Shown in pieces: positions 17,978 to 26,569 of a stretch of 64,000 nucleotides of DNA. Below the pieces are notes generated by a model. It saw only the letters and a list, made by a program, of their open reading frames with translations, ran no database searches and was not told the DNA's origin. How positions within the stretch are numbered: the first letter of the stretch is position 1; the number at the start of each line of letters is the position of its first letter. The translations under genes and the position numbers were made by a program. The DNA is taken from positions 145,406 through 209,405 of the forward strand of contig CAJTLU010000003.1 of NCBI GenBank assembly GCA_910577175.1, in the 5' to 3' direction. This DNA comes from an uncultured Lachnospiraceae bacterium. Its GTDB lineage: Bacteria > Bacillota > Clostridia > Lachnospirales > Lachnospiraceae.

Positions 17978-18061
17978 AGCCATACGCTTTCAAAATGAAA
18001 CCACCGCATCATTGCCGGGACACGGCACATACAAAAAATGCAGAAACCGGAGCATTTTTCC

Positions 18062-18090
18062 TTGACAAAACAAAAATAAAATTGTATAAT
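18062..18090 (+). promoter_or_regulatory. Consensus sigma-A promoter of the glutamate synthase operon
   Basis: TTGACA (18062-18067) and TATAAT (18085-18090) both match the consensus perfectly with a 17-base spacer. The transcript would begin near 18097, directly at the leader hairpin. Confidence 0.85.
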
Positions 18091-18097
18091 GCAAAAA

Positions 18098-18117
18098 AAT
18101 GAGCAAAGGTGTTCATT
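18098..18117 (+). promoter_or_regulatory. ANTAR-type antiterminator hairpin, glutamate synthase leader
   Basis: Stem AAUGAGC / GUUCAUU displays the hexaloop AAAGGU, with A at position 1 and G at position 4 as in known ANTAR targets. It lies at the very 5' end of the predicted transcript and overlaps the 5' arm of the terminator at 18103-18164, so the two folds exclude each other. A possible second hairpin (GCAGG/UCUGU, loop CGCAGG) lacks the A/G pattern. Confidence 0.55.
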
Positions 18118-18164
18118 TTGGCGCAGGCGCAGGTCTGTTCCGAAATGAGCGCCTTTGCTTTTTT
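18103..18164 (+). terminator. Leader attenuator of the glutamate synthase operon
   Basis: A 16-bp stem, broken only by wobble pairs, is formed by GCAAAGGTGTTCATTT (18103-18118) and AAATGAGCGCCTTTGC (18143-18158), followed by six T. It lies between a consensus promoter and the first gene, so transcription into the operon requires antitermination. Confidence 0.85.
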
Positions 18165-18198
18165 GTTTTCGCAGAATGCGAGAAAGGAAGGAAGCGAT

Positions 18199-19293
18199 AT
18201 GAAAACTGAAGGTCAGGTACGAATCCCCTCCGGCTGTGCCATCGCCGCCGTCATTTCCAAGGAAGGAAACCGGATGTCCGGCGAATTGATTACAAACGCC
18301 ATGAAGCCGATGCATGACCGTTCGAACGGTCTGGGCGGAGGCTTTGCAGGCTACGGTATCTATCCGGAATACAAAGACTTTTATGCACTGCATCTCTTTT
18401 ATAATGAGCGCAGCACCCGGAAAAACTGTGAGCAGTTTTTAAAGGAACAATTCGAAATTGTAAAATCAGAGATTATTCCTACCAGAAAGATTCCGTCCAT
18501 TACCGACGAGCCTATTATCTGGCGGTACTTTGTTTCCCCGTTGAAATCTGTCCTTGCTTCCCTGCAGCTTGACGAAAAGGAGTTTGTTGCAAGAACGGTA
18601 ATGAAAATTAATGCAGAGTTTCCGGGCGCCTATGTATTTTCCAGCGGAAAAAATATGGGAACCTTTAAGGCGGTCGGTTTTCCGGAGGATGTCGGTGTCT
18701 TTTACAAATTAGACGAATACGAGGGCTACTCCTGGACTGCGCACGGCCGCTATCCGACCAATACTCCTGGCTGGTGGGGCGGCGCGCACCCGTTTACCCT
18801 GCTCGACCGCTCTATTGTACATAACGGCGAGATTTCTTCCTATGATGCCAACCGCCGCTTTATTGAAATGTTCGGCTACCGGTGTACCCTGCAAACCGAT
18901 ACCGAAGTTATCACCTATATTATCGACTATCTGCTCCGCGTCCAGGGACTCACCTTAGAGGAAGCGGCAAGCGTTATTGCAGCCCCGTTCTGGAGTACGA
19001 TTGCAGCAAAGGCAGATGAAACGGAACAAAAAAAGCTTACCTATCTCCGCACCGTTTTCTCCAGCCTTTTAGTGACCGGACCGTTTTCGATTGTCCTTGG
19101 CTTCAACGGCGGCCTTATGGCGCTAAACGACCGGCTGAAGCTCCGCTCAATGGTCGTCGGGGAAAAAGCGGATAAGGTTTTTATTGCAAGCGAGGAAGCT
19201 GCCATCCGCACCATGGAACCGGCGGCAGAAAACATTTACGCTCCTGCCGGCGGCGAACCGGTCATTATCCAGGTAAAGGAGGACGCTTTCTAA
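18199..19293 (+). CDS. Class II glutamine amidotransferase domain of a split glutamate synthase
   Basis: A 364-residue protein corresponding to the N-terminal glutaminase domain of large-subunit GltB, here as a separate gene of the GlxB type. It should release ammonia from glutamine for the neighbouring FMN synthase protein. The likely nucleophile is Cys13 in PSGCAIAAVIS. Further Ntn-amidotransferase motifs are AHGRYPTNTPGWWGGAHPF, VHNGEISSYDAN and TDTEVITYI. The start at 18199 has a GGAAGGAAG site. The frame is open upstream through the leader, but that stretch is the attenuator. The stop overlaps the next ATG by one base. Confidence 0.88.
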   Translation: MKTEGQVRIPSGCAIAAVISKEGNRMSGELITNAMKPMHDRSNGLGGGFAGYGIYPEYKDFYALHLFYNERSTRKNCEQFLKEQFEIVKSEIIPTRKIPSITDEPIIWRYFVSPLKSVLASLQLDEKEFVARTVMKINAEFPGAYVFSSGKNMGTFKAVGFPEDVGVFYKLDEYEGYSWTAHGRYPTNTPGWWGGAHPFTLLDRSIVHNGEISSYDANRRFIEMFGYRCTLQTDTEVITYIIDYLLRVQGLTLEEAASVIAAPFWSTIAAKADETEQKKLTYLRTVFSSLLVTGPFSIVLGFNGGLMALNDRLKLRSMVVGEKADKVFIASEEAAIRTMEPAAENIYAPAGGEPVIIQVKEDAF

Positions 19294-20798
19294 TGAGTAT
19301 TGAATACATCTATCCTGAATTTGAAGTAATCCGAAATGAGAACCGCTGCATTGCCTGTCATATCTGCGAGCAGCAATGCTCCAATGAAGTACATAGCTTT
19401 GACCCGGAGCGCGGCATTCTGTTAAGTGATGAAAGCAAATGCGTCAACTGTCAGCGCTGCGTTTCCTTTTGCCCGGCAAGGGCATTAAAAATCGTCAAAA
19501 GCGACTGCACGCTCCGCGAAAACGCCAACTGGAAAAATGAGACGATTAAGGAGATTTACAAGCAGGCAGGGAGCGGCGGCGTACTTCTCTCTTCAATGGG
19601 AAATCCGAATCCGCTTCCTGTTTATTGGGACAGAATTTTAATCAACGCTTCGCAGGTCACCAACCCGCCGATTGACCCGCTGCGCGAGCCTATGGAAACC
19701 CGCGTCTTTCTCGGCAAAAAGCCGGAAAAATTAAATCGTGACAAAAACGGCGAATTGACTCTTGATTTAACTCCACAGCTTGAACTTTCCATGCCGGTCA
19801 TGTTCTCGGCCATGAGCTACGGTTCTATCAGCTACAATGCCCATGAAAGTCTGGCGCGTGCCGCCACGGAGCTCGGTATTTATTACAACACCGGAGAAGG
19901 CGGTCTTCACGAGGACTTTTACTGCTACAGCGAAAACACCATCGTCCAGGTTGCCTCGGGCCGCTTCGGCGTTTATAAGGACTATCTGGAAGCGGGAGCC
20001 GCTATCGAAATCAAAATGGGACAAGGCGCAAAGCCGGGCATCGGAGGGCATCTGCCAGGCGCCAAAATTGTCGGAGACGTCTCCCGCACCCGTATGATTC
20101 CTGAAGGTTCCGATGCCATTTCCCCGGCTCCGCACCACGACATTTATTCCATTGAGGACCTGCGCCAGCTGGTCTTCTCCTTAAAAGAAGCAACAGAATA
20201 TCAAAAACCAGTTATTGTAAAGGTTGCTGCGGTCCATAACATTGCCGCCATTGCAAGCGGCATTGCACGAAGCGGCGCAGACATCATTGCAATCGACGGC
20301 TTCCGCGGCGGAACCGGCGCCGCACCTACCAGAATCCGCGATAACGTCGGCATCCCGATTGAACTTGCTCTGGCTGCCGTCGACCAGCGCCTGCGCGACG
20401 AGGGCATCCGGAATCAGGTTTCCCTTGTCGTCGGCGGAAGCATCCGCAGCGCCGCAGACGTCGTAAAGGCAGTCGCGCTTGGCGCCGATGCCTGCTATAT
20501 TGCCACCGCAGCCCTGCTCGCTCTTGGGTGCCACCTCTGCCGGACCTGCCAGAGCGGCAAATGTAACTGGGGCATTGCCACACAGCGTCCTGAGCTTACC
20601 AAACGGCTGAATCCTATTATCGGAAGCGAACGCCTGACAAACCTTATGAACGCATGGCGGCATGAAATCAAAGAACTGATGGGCGGCATGGGCATCAATT
20701 CCATCGAAGCGCTCCGCGGGAACCGCCTGATGCTGCGCGGCATCGGGTTAAGTGAAAAGGAACTTGCAATTCTTGGAATTTCCCACGCCGGCGAATAA
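19293..20798 (+). CDS. Ferredoxin-linked glutamate synthase FMN domain protein
   Basis: A 501-residue protein. Residues 1 to about 75 carry two [4Fe-4S] motifs (CIACHICEQQC and CVNCQRCVSFCPA). The rest is the TIM-barrel glutamate synthase domain, with GEGGLHED, IEIKMGQGAKPGIGGHLPG and IDGFRGGTGAAPT, plus the [3Fe-4S] cysteines in GCHLCRTCQSGKCNWGI. It should transfer amido nitrogen to 2-oxoglutarate using electrons delivered through the N-terminal clusters. No NADPH-dependent GltD-like subunit is encoded nearby, so ferredoxin or an unlinked reductase may supply electrons. Coupled to the preceding amidotransferase by a TAATG junction. Confidence 0.88.
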   Translation: MSIEYIYPEFEVIRNENRCIACHICEQQCSNEVHSFDPERGILLSDESKCVNCQRCVSFCPARALKIVKSDCTLRENANWKNETIKEIYKQAGSGGVLLSSMGNPNPLPVYWDRILINASQVTNPPIDPLREPMETRVFLGKKPEKLNRDKNGELTLDLTPQLELSMPVMFSAMSYGSISYNAHESLARAATELGIYYNTGEGGLHEDFYCYSENTIVQVASGRFGVYKDYLEAGAAIEIKMGQGAKPGIGGHLPGAKIVGDVSRTRMIPEGSDAISPAPHHDIYSIEDLRQLVFSLKEATEYQKPVIVKVAAVHNIAAIASGIARSGADIIAIDGFRGGTGAAPTRIRDNVGIPIELALAAVDQRLRDEGIRNQVSLVVGGSIRSAADVVKAVALGADACYIATAALLALGCHLCRTCQSGKCNWGIATQRPELTKRLNPIIGSERLTNLMNAWRHEIKELMGGMGINSIEALRGNRLMLRGIGLSEKELAILGISHAGE

Positions 20799-20858
20799 CA
20801 ATTCCAGCTGCATTTTCTTTGGAAATACATAGAAAAAAGTTTGGAGGTATAGTATAAT

Positions 20859-21581
20859 ATGAAATTGATTGATGCGGTAAATCTGGACTATAAAGCTTTA
20901 AATACCCTGCTCCGCGAAGAAACTGGGGAATTTACCGTCTCCGGCTGTCTCGGCCAGCGCTTCATTGCTGCCGGAATGGACGAACGCAGGATTACCATCG
21001 ACGGGATTCCCGGAAATGCGCTGGGCGCCTATCTGAACGGTGCGGAACTTATCGTAAACGGTAATACACAGGACGCTGTCGGAGATACTATGAACGAAGG
21101 AAAAATTGTAATTCATGGAAGCATCGGGGACGCCGCCGGATATGCGATGCGCGGCGGAAAAATCTTTGTCCGCGGAAACGCCGGCTATCGCGCCGGAATC
21201 CATATGAAGGAATACAAGGAAAAGGTGCCGGTATTAGTGATTGGCGGCTGTGCAGGAAGCTTCCTTGGCGAATACCAGGCCGGAGGAAAAATTATCGTTC
21301 TGGGACTGGGGGCTTGCGGCAGGGAAATCATCGGAAATTTCCCATGTACCGGCATGCACGGAGGAAAAATGTATCTGCGGGGCGACTGCACGATGCTTTC
21401 CTTCCCCGGTCAGGTCACAGCAAGGCTTGCCTGCGAGGAGGATATGGAAGAAATCCGTGGATTTCTTTCCGAATACTGTGCGTTGTTCGACTGCGACCAG
21501 ACGGTACTGACCGCTTCTCCGTTTACCGTCGTTACTCCGGACAGCAAAAATCCTTATCAACAGATGTATGTAGCAAATTAG
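20859..21581 (+). CDS. GXGXG (beta-helix) domain protein of split glutamate synthase
   Basis: A 240-residue protein made almost entirely of the glycine-rich right-handed beta-helix repeat found at the C-terminus of GltB. Repeats such as GNALGAYLNGAELIVNGNTQ, GDAAGYAMRGGKIFVRGNAG and GGCAGSFLGEYQAGGKIIV are visible. In fused enzymes this domain is structural and organises the ammonia channel. It completes a three-gene GltB equivalent with 18199 and 19293. GGAGG lies upstream of ATG 20859. Confidence 0.87.
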   Translation: MKLIDAVNLDYKALNTLLREETGEFTVSGCLGQRFIAAGMDERRITIDGIPGNALGAYLNGAELIVNGNTQDAVGDTMNEGKIVIHGSIGDAAGYAMRGGKIFVRGNAGYRAGIHMKEYKEKVPVLVIGGCAGSFLGEYQAGGKIIVLGLGACGREIIGNFPCTGMHGGKMYLRGDCTMLSFPGQVTARLACEEDMEEIRGFLSEYCALFDCDQTVLTASPFTVVTPDSKNPYQQMYVAN

Positions 21582-21608
21582 AAGAAAGAAAAGAAAGTAG
21601 GTTGTTCT

Positions 21609-22826
21609 ATGAAATATTCCGCCCAAGAAGTCATCCAGTTTGTCAACGAAGAAGACGTAAAATTTATCCGTCTTGTCTTCTGTGATGTTTACGGCAGACA
21701 GAAAAATATCTCTATTATGCCGGGCGAGCTTCCCCACGCATTTGAATACGGAATCGCAACTGATGCCTCTGCAACGGAAGGCTTTGGCGACGAAACACAC
21801 TCCGACCTTTTACTGCACCCGGACCCTTCTACGTTAGCTATTCTGCCGTGGCGTCCGGAGCATGGGCGCGTTGTCCGGATGTTCTGCAGTATCACCCACC
21901 CGGACGGCAGCGCCTTTGCCTGTGATACGCGCAGTCTTTTAAGAAAAGCTGCCGAAAAGGCAAAGACCGCCGGAATCGAATTTTCCTTCGGCTCCGAACT
22001 GGAATTTTACCTTTTTAAGCTTGACGAAAACGGAAATCCGACCGACGTTCCTTACGACCATGCCGGGTATATGGACATTGCCCCGGAGGATAAGGGCGAA
22101 AATGTGCGGCGTGAAATCTGTCTTACGTTAGAGCAGATGGGAATCTGCCCGGAAAGCTCCCACCACGAGGAAGGTCCCGGCCAGAATGAAATCGTGTTCC
22201 GCTACTCAGACGCGCTTTCTGCGGCAGACAATGCAATGACCTTCAAAACCGTCGTAAAAACCTCCGCGTACCGCAACGGCCTCTGGGCGGATTTTTCTCC
22301 GAAGCCAATCTGCGGCAAACCCGGAAACGGTTTTCACATTAATATCTCCGCCAAAAACTCCACAGGCGAGGACCTGCTTCCTCACTTAATTGCCGGAATG
22401 CTTACACACATTACGGATATGACGGCATTTCTGAACCCGGAGGAAAGCTCCTATCAGCGTTTTGGAACGAATAAGGCGCCAAAGTATATCTCCTGGTCAA
22501 CCGAAAACCGTTCGCAGCTCATCCGTGTCCCTGCAGCAGTCGGCAGCTATCGTCGGGCAGAGCTTCGTTCTCCTGACCCAAGCGCCAATCCATACCTCGC
22601 GTTTGCACTGCTGATTTATGCCGGGCTTGACGGAATCCAGAACAAACGAATCCCGCAGCAGCCTGCGGATATGAACTTATACACAGCTGACGAAGCAGTA
22701 TTAAAGCAATTCGGGAAGCTCCCCTCTTCCTTACAGGATGCAATTTCCGGAATGCAAAACAGTGCCTTCATCAAAGCGCATATCCCGGAGCAGATTATAA
22801 ACGTTTACAGCCGAAGCCTTCAGTAA
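21609..22826 (+). CDS. glnA: Glutamine synthetase, short type I-like
   Basis: A 405-residue glutamine synthetase family protein, shorter than typical GSI-alpha (about 440). Motifs include VKFIRLVFCDVYGRQKNI near the start, FGSELEFYLF, GPGQNEIVFRY, KPGNGFHINIS and the ATP/glutamate region SYRRAELRSPDPSANPYLAFA. The C-terminal part is abbreviated. Its position with the glutamate synthase genes gives a GS-GOGAT unit under one attenuated promoter. A type III enzyme is also encoded at 13127, so the two may serve different nitrogen conditions. A specialised amide ligase role cannot be excluded. Confidence 0.85.
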   Translation: MKYSAQEVIQFVNEEDVKFIRLVFCDVYGRQKNISIMPGELPHAFEYGIATDASATEGFGDETHSDLLLHPDPSTLAILPWRPEHGRVVRMFCSITHPDGSAFACDTRSLLRKAAEKAKTAGIEFSFGSELEFYLFKLDENGNPTDVPYDHAGYMDIAPEDKGENVRREICLTLEQMGICPESSHHEEGPGQNEIVFRYSDALSAADNAMTFKTVVKTSAYRNGLWADFSPKPICGKPGNGFHINISAKNSTGEDLLPHLIAGMLTHITDMTAFLNPEESSYQRFGTNKAPKYISWSTENRSQLIRVPAAVGSYRRAELRSPDPSANPYLAFALLIYAGLDGIQNKRIPQQPADMNLYTADEAVLKQFGKLPSSLQDAISGMQNSAFIKAHIPEQIINVYSRSLQ

Positions 22827-22851
22827 GTCAAAGCAAAGGAGAGTCTCTACA

Positions 22852-23436
22852 GTGAATTTGCAGGAACAAATATACAGTGTTCTGATCGTATCCGCAAAGG
22901 ATACCTTCAATGCGTCGTTACAGGCGTTGCTTCCCAATTCAAAATTTTCTCCGGTCCGCTTTGAAAACAGTATCAGCGCGGCAAAACGGCTTCTGCTTGA
23001 ACGGAGCTATGACTTTGTCATTGTCAATTCTCCTCTTCCCGACGATGCAGGCACCAGATTTTCAGTCGACTTATGCAGTACAAATACGACAATTGCCCTC
23101 CTGATGGTTCCCTCGGAGCTGTACACCTCTGTCTATAGTAAGGTAACGGAGCATGGCGTTTATGTCCTTTCAAAGCCAACTGCAAAGCTGCTCGTGGCAC
23201 AGGCAATCGACTGGATGATTGCCTCCAGGGAACGGCTCCGGAGACTTGAAAAAAAATCCGTATCCATTGAAGAAAAAATGCAGGAAATCCGCACCGTAAA
23301 CCGCGCAAAATGGCTGCTCATCGAGCACCTGAAAATGACTGAGGCAGAAGCCCACCGCTCCATCGAAAAACAGGCGATGGACTGCTGTGCCACCAAAAAA
23401 GAAATCGCAGAAAACATCATCAAAACCTACACATAA
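22852..23436 (+). CDS. ANTAR-domain RNA-binding antiterminator with degenerate receiver
   Basis: A 194-residue protein starting at GTG 22852 with AAAGGAGAG upstream. Residues 5 to about 115 resemble a response-regulator receiver, but the phospho-acceptor position is Asn59 (VIVNSPLPD) and the usual acidic pair near the N-terminus reads SAKD. A KP dipeptide near 108 is kept. A coiled linker leads to a C-terminal ANTAR domain (about 130-188: NRAKWLLIEHLKMTEAEAH to EIAENIIKTY). ANTAR domains bind RNA hexaloop hairpins and prevent termination. The likely targets are the leaders at 18098 and 15448. With no phospho-acceptor, control is probably by another ligand or protein; PII or glutamine synthetase are candidates by inference. 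Confidence 0.9.
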   Translation: MNLQEQIYSVLIVSAKDTFNASLQALLPNSKFSPVRFENSISAAKRLLLERSYDFVIVNSPLPDDAGTRFSVDLCSTNTTIALLMVPSELYTSVYSKVTEHGVYVLSKPTAKLLVAQAIDWMIASRERLRRLEKKSVSIEEKMQEIRTVNRAKWLLIEHLKMTEAEAHRSIEKQAMDCCATKKEIAENIIKTYT

Positions 23437-23442
23437 ACTACC

Positions 23443-23582
23443 CTTTTTGCATTTATCCGAAGGACCGCACTTTTAGCGAAGCCGGAATCACCTCTTAGTA
23501 ACGCTTAGGCGCGAGGACGCACCCGAGCGGCTTAGCGCTGCTTAGAGGAAGTCCGGCGGAGCGCCCCCGCATGCAAAAAAAA
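23443..23582. repeat. Family A element, copy 3
   Basis: Short arms CTTTTTGCAT and ATGCAAAAAAAAG bound a core that is nearly identical to copy 4 downstream: CCGAAGGACCGC, TCTTAGTAACGCTTAGGCGC and GAGGAAGTCCGGCGGAGCG. It lacks the long outer arms. It starts seven bases after the ANTAR stop codon. Confidence 0.7.
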
Positions 23583-23632
23583 GCGGACAGGACGTCTCTG
23601 GCAGTAAATGATTATTTCCTCCGCTTGTAAGA

Positions 23633-23952
23633 ATGGGACTGTCGCATGTCGCACGAAGGGCAGCGGCTCCGGGCGTGGCGACGGCTTACAAGCAGCCGGA
23701 ATATCTGCCTGACTGTAAAGGGAATACGGTTGTCTTATTTTTGCATTTGTCCGAAGGACCGCGCTTTTAGCGGAGCCGGAATCGCCTCTTAGTAACGCTT
23801 AGGCGCGAGGACGCACCCGAGCGGCTTAGCGTTACTTAGCGGAAGTCCGGTGAAGCATTGCGCATGCAAAAATAAGACAACCGTATTCCCTTTGCAGTAA
23901 AAGATACCATCCTGCTTGTAAGCCGGGGCTGCCCTTCGCGCGACAGTCCCAT
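23633..23952. repeat. Family A element, copy 4: nested giant palindrome
   Basis: Inner arms 23717-23746 and 23864-23893 are perfect over 30 nt. Outer arms continue imperfectly: the start ATGGGACTGTCGC...GGCTTACAAGCAG is the inverse of the end (23911-23952). The core carries an inner stem AGTAACGC/GCGTTACT. The whole can fold as one hairpin of about 320 nt. It occupies the convergent gap between the glutamate synthase and hydrogenase operons. No transposase is present. Confidence 0.75.
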
Positions 23953-23961
23953 AATTTTTTT
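23925..23961 (+). terminator. Probable terminator of the plus-strand operon
   Basis: Stem GGGGCTG/CAGTCCC (with one G-U pair) and a loop containing CTTCG precede ATAATTTTTTTATTT. It lies at the outer end of the palindrome, just before the convergent hydrogenase-type gene. A closely related stem is at 43056-43095. Confidence 0.5.
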
Positions 23962-25384
23962 ATTTCAATACCGCTACCGCATCAGCAATTGTCTTCTCCA
24001 TTGCCTCGCGTCCGTATTTGTCTACCTCGGCCTTGTTCTTCTCTCCGTGGGTCAGACAGCCTGCGCCGCCAATACAGCCGCCGGTACATGCCATACCTTC
24101 CACAAAGTTCGCGTCAAGCACGTTTTTATTTTTCTTTAACAGCGCTACACGGCAGGCCTCAATACCGTCGCAGGCACATGCCTTCAGCGGGAAGTCCCCT
24201 AAGCCCTGCTCCTTTAACGCCTGTGCCACTGCGTCGGAAAGACCGCCGCTGCGGGCAAAGATTCTTCCGTAGTAGGATGCGTTGTCTAACACGCCCTCTT
24301 CTAACGTCGTAATATCGATGTCACGGCTGTCAAACAATGCCTGCAGTTCTTCAAACGTAAGTACCGAATCGATATAAGGCTTCACCGACTCAAGCTGTAC
24401 CTCCATTTTCTTCGCAGTACACGGTCCGATAAAGACGATTTTCGCATTTTCCGTCGTTCTCTTAATATACTCGCCGATTGCCGCCATCGGGGAAAGGTTA
24501 TGGGAAATAAACGGCACCAGGTCCGGGAACTCCGACTTTATATAGGACACAAAAGCCGGACAGCAGGAGCTCGTCAGGAAGCCCTTTTCGGCAAGCTCTT
24601 TTGCCTCGGACATGGACACGATATCTGCTCCCAGCGCAGCCTCTACTACCGCATGGAAGCCAAGCGCTTTCAGACCGGTAATTACCTGGCCGAGCTTTGC
24701 ATAGGTAAACTGGCTCGAAATGGACGGCGCCACTACGGCATACAGCTTATAATTCTTTCCCTGCGCACTCTTTTTAAGCAAATCAACCACATTCAGAATA
24801 AACGACTTATCCATAATTGCGCCGAACGGGCACTGGTAAACACAGGCGCCGCAGGCAATACACTTGTCATTGTCAATACTTGCTGCATTGTCCTCATTGA
24901 TGGAAATCGCCTTAATCTTACATGCGTTCTGACAAGGACGCTTGCGGTTCACAATCGCCGCATACGGGCAGACCTTTGCACACTGGCCGCACTCCACGCA
25001 CTTCGATTTATCGATATGCGCAACATGGTTATGGTCAAAAGAGATTGCGCCGCGCGGGCAGACGTCCTCACAGCGGTGTGCAAGACAGCCGCGGCAGGAA
25101 CCGGTTACCTCATAGCCGGCAGCCGGACATTCGTCACATGCAATGTCAATTACTTCGATTACATTCGGATTATCCGTATTTCCCCCCATGGCAATTTTTA
25201 CACGCTCTGCTAAAATAGCGCGCTCCTTGTAAACACAGCAGCGCATCGTCGGCGTTTTGCCCGGAACAATCGTCTTCGGAATTTCCAGTACGTTCTCAAG
25301 CAGGGTATCATTCCATGCCTGACGGGCAACTTCGCGCAAAACCTTATATTTTAAATGCTGTACCTTTGTATCAAACTTTCTCAT
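23960..25384 (-). CDS. [FeFe]-hydrogenase-type iron-sulfur protein (group B-like)
   Basis: A 474-residue protein. An N-terminal extension precedes a ferredoxin-like region with several [4Fe-4S] motifs between about 80 and 190 (CRGCLAHRCEDVCP, CVECGQCAKVCP, CIACGACVYQCP). The H-cluster domain follows, with loops TSCCPAF, GPCTAKKME and ACTGGCIGG, so all four H-cluster cysteines are kept. The sequence departs from canonical catalytic HydA (L1 lacks the Trp, L3 lacks GGGQP) and fits the uncharacterised monomeric group B type. Last gene of the adhE operon, 12 bases after the phosphatase. H2 production, uptake or sensing cannot be told apart here. Confidence 0.82.
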   Translation of the reverse strand: MRKFDTKVQHLKYKVLREVARQAWNDTLLENVLEIPKTIVPGKTPTMRCCVYKERAILAERVKIAMGGNTDNPNVIEVIDIACDECPAAGYEVTGSCRGCLAHRCEDVCPRGAISFDHNHVAHIDKSKCVECGQCAKVCPYAAIVNRKRPCQNACKIKAISINEDNAASIDNDKCIACGACVYQCPFGAIMDKSFILNVVDLLKKSAQGKNYKLYAVVAPSISSQFTYAKLGQVITGLKALGFHAVVEAALGADIVSMSEAKELAEKGFLTSSCCPAFVSYIKSEFPDLVPFISHNLSPMAAIGEYIKRTTENAKIVFIGPCTAKKMEVQLESVKPYIDSVLTFEELQALFDSRDIDITTLEEGVLDNASYYGRIFARSGGLSDAVAQALKEQGLGDFPLKACACDGIEACRVALLKKNKNVLDANFVEGMACTGGCIGGAGCLTHGEKNKAEVDKYGREAMEKTIADAVAVLK

Positions 25385-25396
25385 ATGCCCTCCTCT

Positions 25397-26569
25397 CTAG
25401 AAATAACTGACTTTAATGTACTTTCCCATCTGCTTTAAACATTTTGATAATTCTTCTACCAGATTCATCTTAATATTGAAGTTAATCGGCAAATCCGGAT
25501 TCTGATGCGCCGGGTTGACTGCCCTGCCGACATAGAAATTGATGTCCGTCGCCTCTTCAAACAGAAGACGGCAAATCAGGGAAGCACCGTCGCGCTTTAC
25601 GCTCCAATGCTCATAATCCTTGTTTTCCGCAAGATAGTCCCTTGCATACTCCAGCACCTTGTTAATTGTAATTACGCCTTCCGTTACAAGATCGACGCCT
25701 TCCAGCTCTGCAATCGGCGGGACATCGGAGCGCTCAAAATTCAACGTGGCCCTGAGCGGCTTTCCGAGATACCTCGATGCAATCGAGGACGTCGTTCCGC
25801 CGCATATAATATGCTTTCCCTCCTTGGAAAAGAACAGCGACATCATACGGTCCCCGTCGTCACGGTTAGACGGCGGTCCGAACAAAAGATTCATCGGCTC
25901 ACGCTTCCTGACACGGATTACGCACGCTGTTGCATCATCTCCCGGACGATTTCCGTACAGCTTATTGCACTCATCGACAAGAATTGTAGACAACGTCTTT
26001 GCAGTATAGCCGGCAGGCGCCAGCGTCTGCATAAACGCGGCAATATCATCCCACTTCCAGCCGAAATTGTAGGCAGTCCCAATGCCTGCATGCGGGCATC
26101 CGTCGCTCATTGCCACAAAGATGTCGTTCTCCCGGAGCTTGATTACCGTTTTATAAATCTTCTTTCCGTCAATATTCATTTCTGTCTTCGGATAATCATA
26201 CACCTCTTCGTCCCGAATCAGAATCACATGCGGATTATCATACTGGATAATTTCCGCAGACTCGTTATTAATGACATGAATAATCGTAAACGTGGAGTAG
26301 GCAACTCCACGTGACGAACAGACCGGAAGCGTAGCCGCAATGGTTGAAACGCATTCCTCCAACGGAAGTCCCTCCGCCATCATCGTTGAAATAATCTTGG
26401 AGGTAAGTGTTGACAGAATACTCGCCTTTACGCCGCTTCCCAGCCCGTCAGCCAGAACAATCACCATGGAGTTTTCTCCCTGCTCTACAATGTCCACATG
26501 GTCGCCGCAGAGCTGTTCTCCGTGATGATTAATACTTTTATAGCCGATATCGGTACATAAATCATTCAT
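25397..26569 (-). CDS. PP2C/SpoIIE-family serine phosphatase
   Basis: A 390-residue protein. Residues 1 to about 230 are a PPM/SpoIIE phosphatase with metal-binding aspartates in VLADGLGSG, AMSDGCPHAG and GDDATACVIRV. The C-terminal 150 residues form a separate domain I do not recognise. Its start overlaps the stop of the sensory hydrogenase gene by eight bases, implying tight co-translation. Phosphatases of this type are known beside group C (sensory) [FeFe] hydrogenases and are thought to transmit a redox or H2 signal. The phospho-substrate, perhaps an anti-sigma antagonist, is not visible in the window. Confidence 0.82.
   Translation of the reverse strand: MNDLCTDIGYKSINHHGEQLCGDHVDIVEQGENSMVIVLADGLGSGVKASILSTLTSKIISTMMAEGLPLEECVSTIAATLPVCSSRGVAYSTFTIIHVINNESAEIIQYDNPHVILIRDEEVYDYPKTEMNIDGKKIYKTVIKLRENDIFVAMSDGCPHAGIGTAYNFGWKWDDIAAFMQTLAPAGYTAKTLSTILVDECNKLYGNRPGDDATACVIRVRKREPMNLLFGPPSNRDDGDRMMSLFFSKEGKHIICGGTTSSIASRYLGKPLRATLNFERSDVPPIAELEGVDLVTEGVITINKVLEYARDYLAENKDYEHWSVKRDGASLICRLLFEEATDINFYVGRAVNPAHQNPDLPINFNIKMNLVEELSKCLKQMGKYIKVSYF

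Noticed and set aside
23443..23952. Family A repeats as insertion sequences
   Set aside because: No transposase frame, and no target-site duplication that I could identify.
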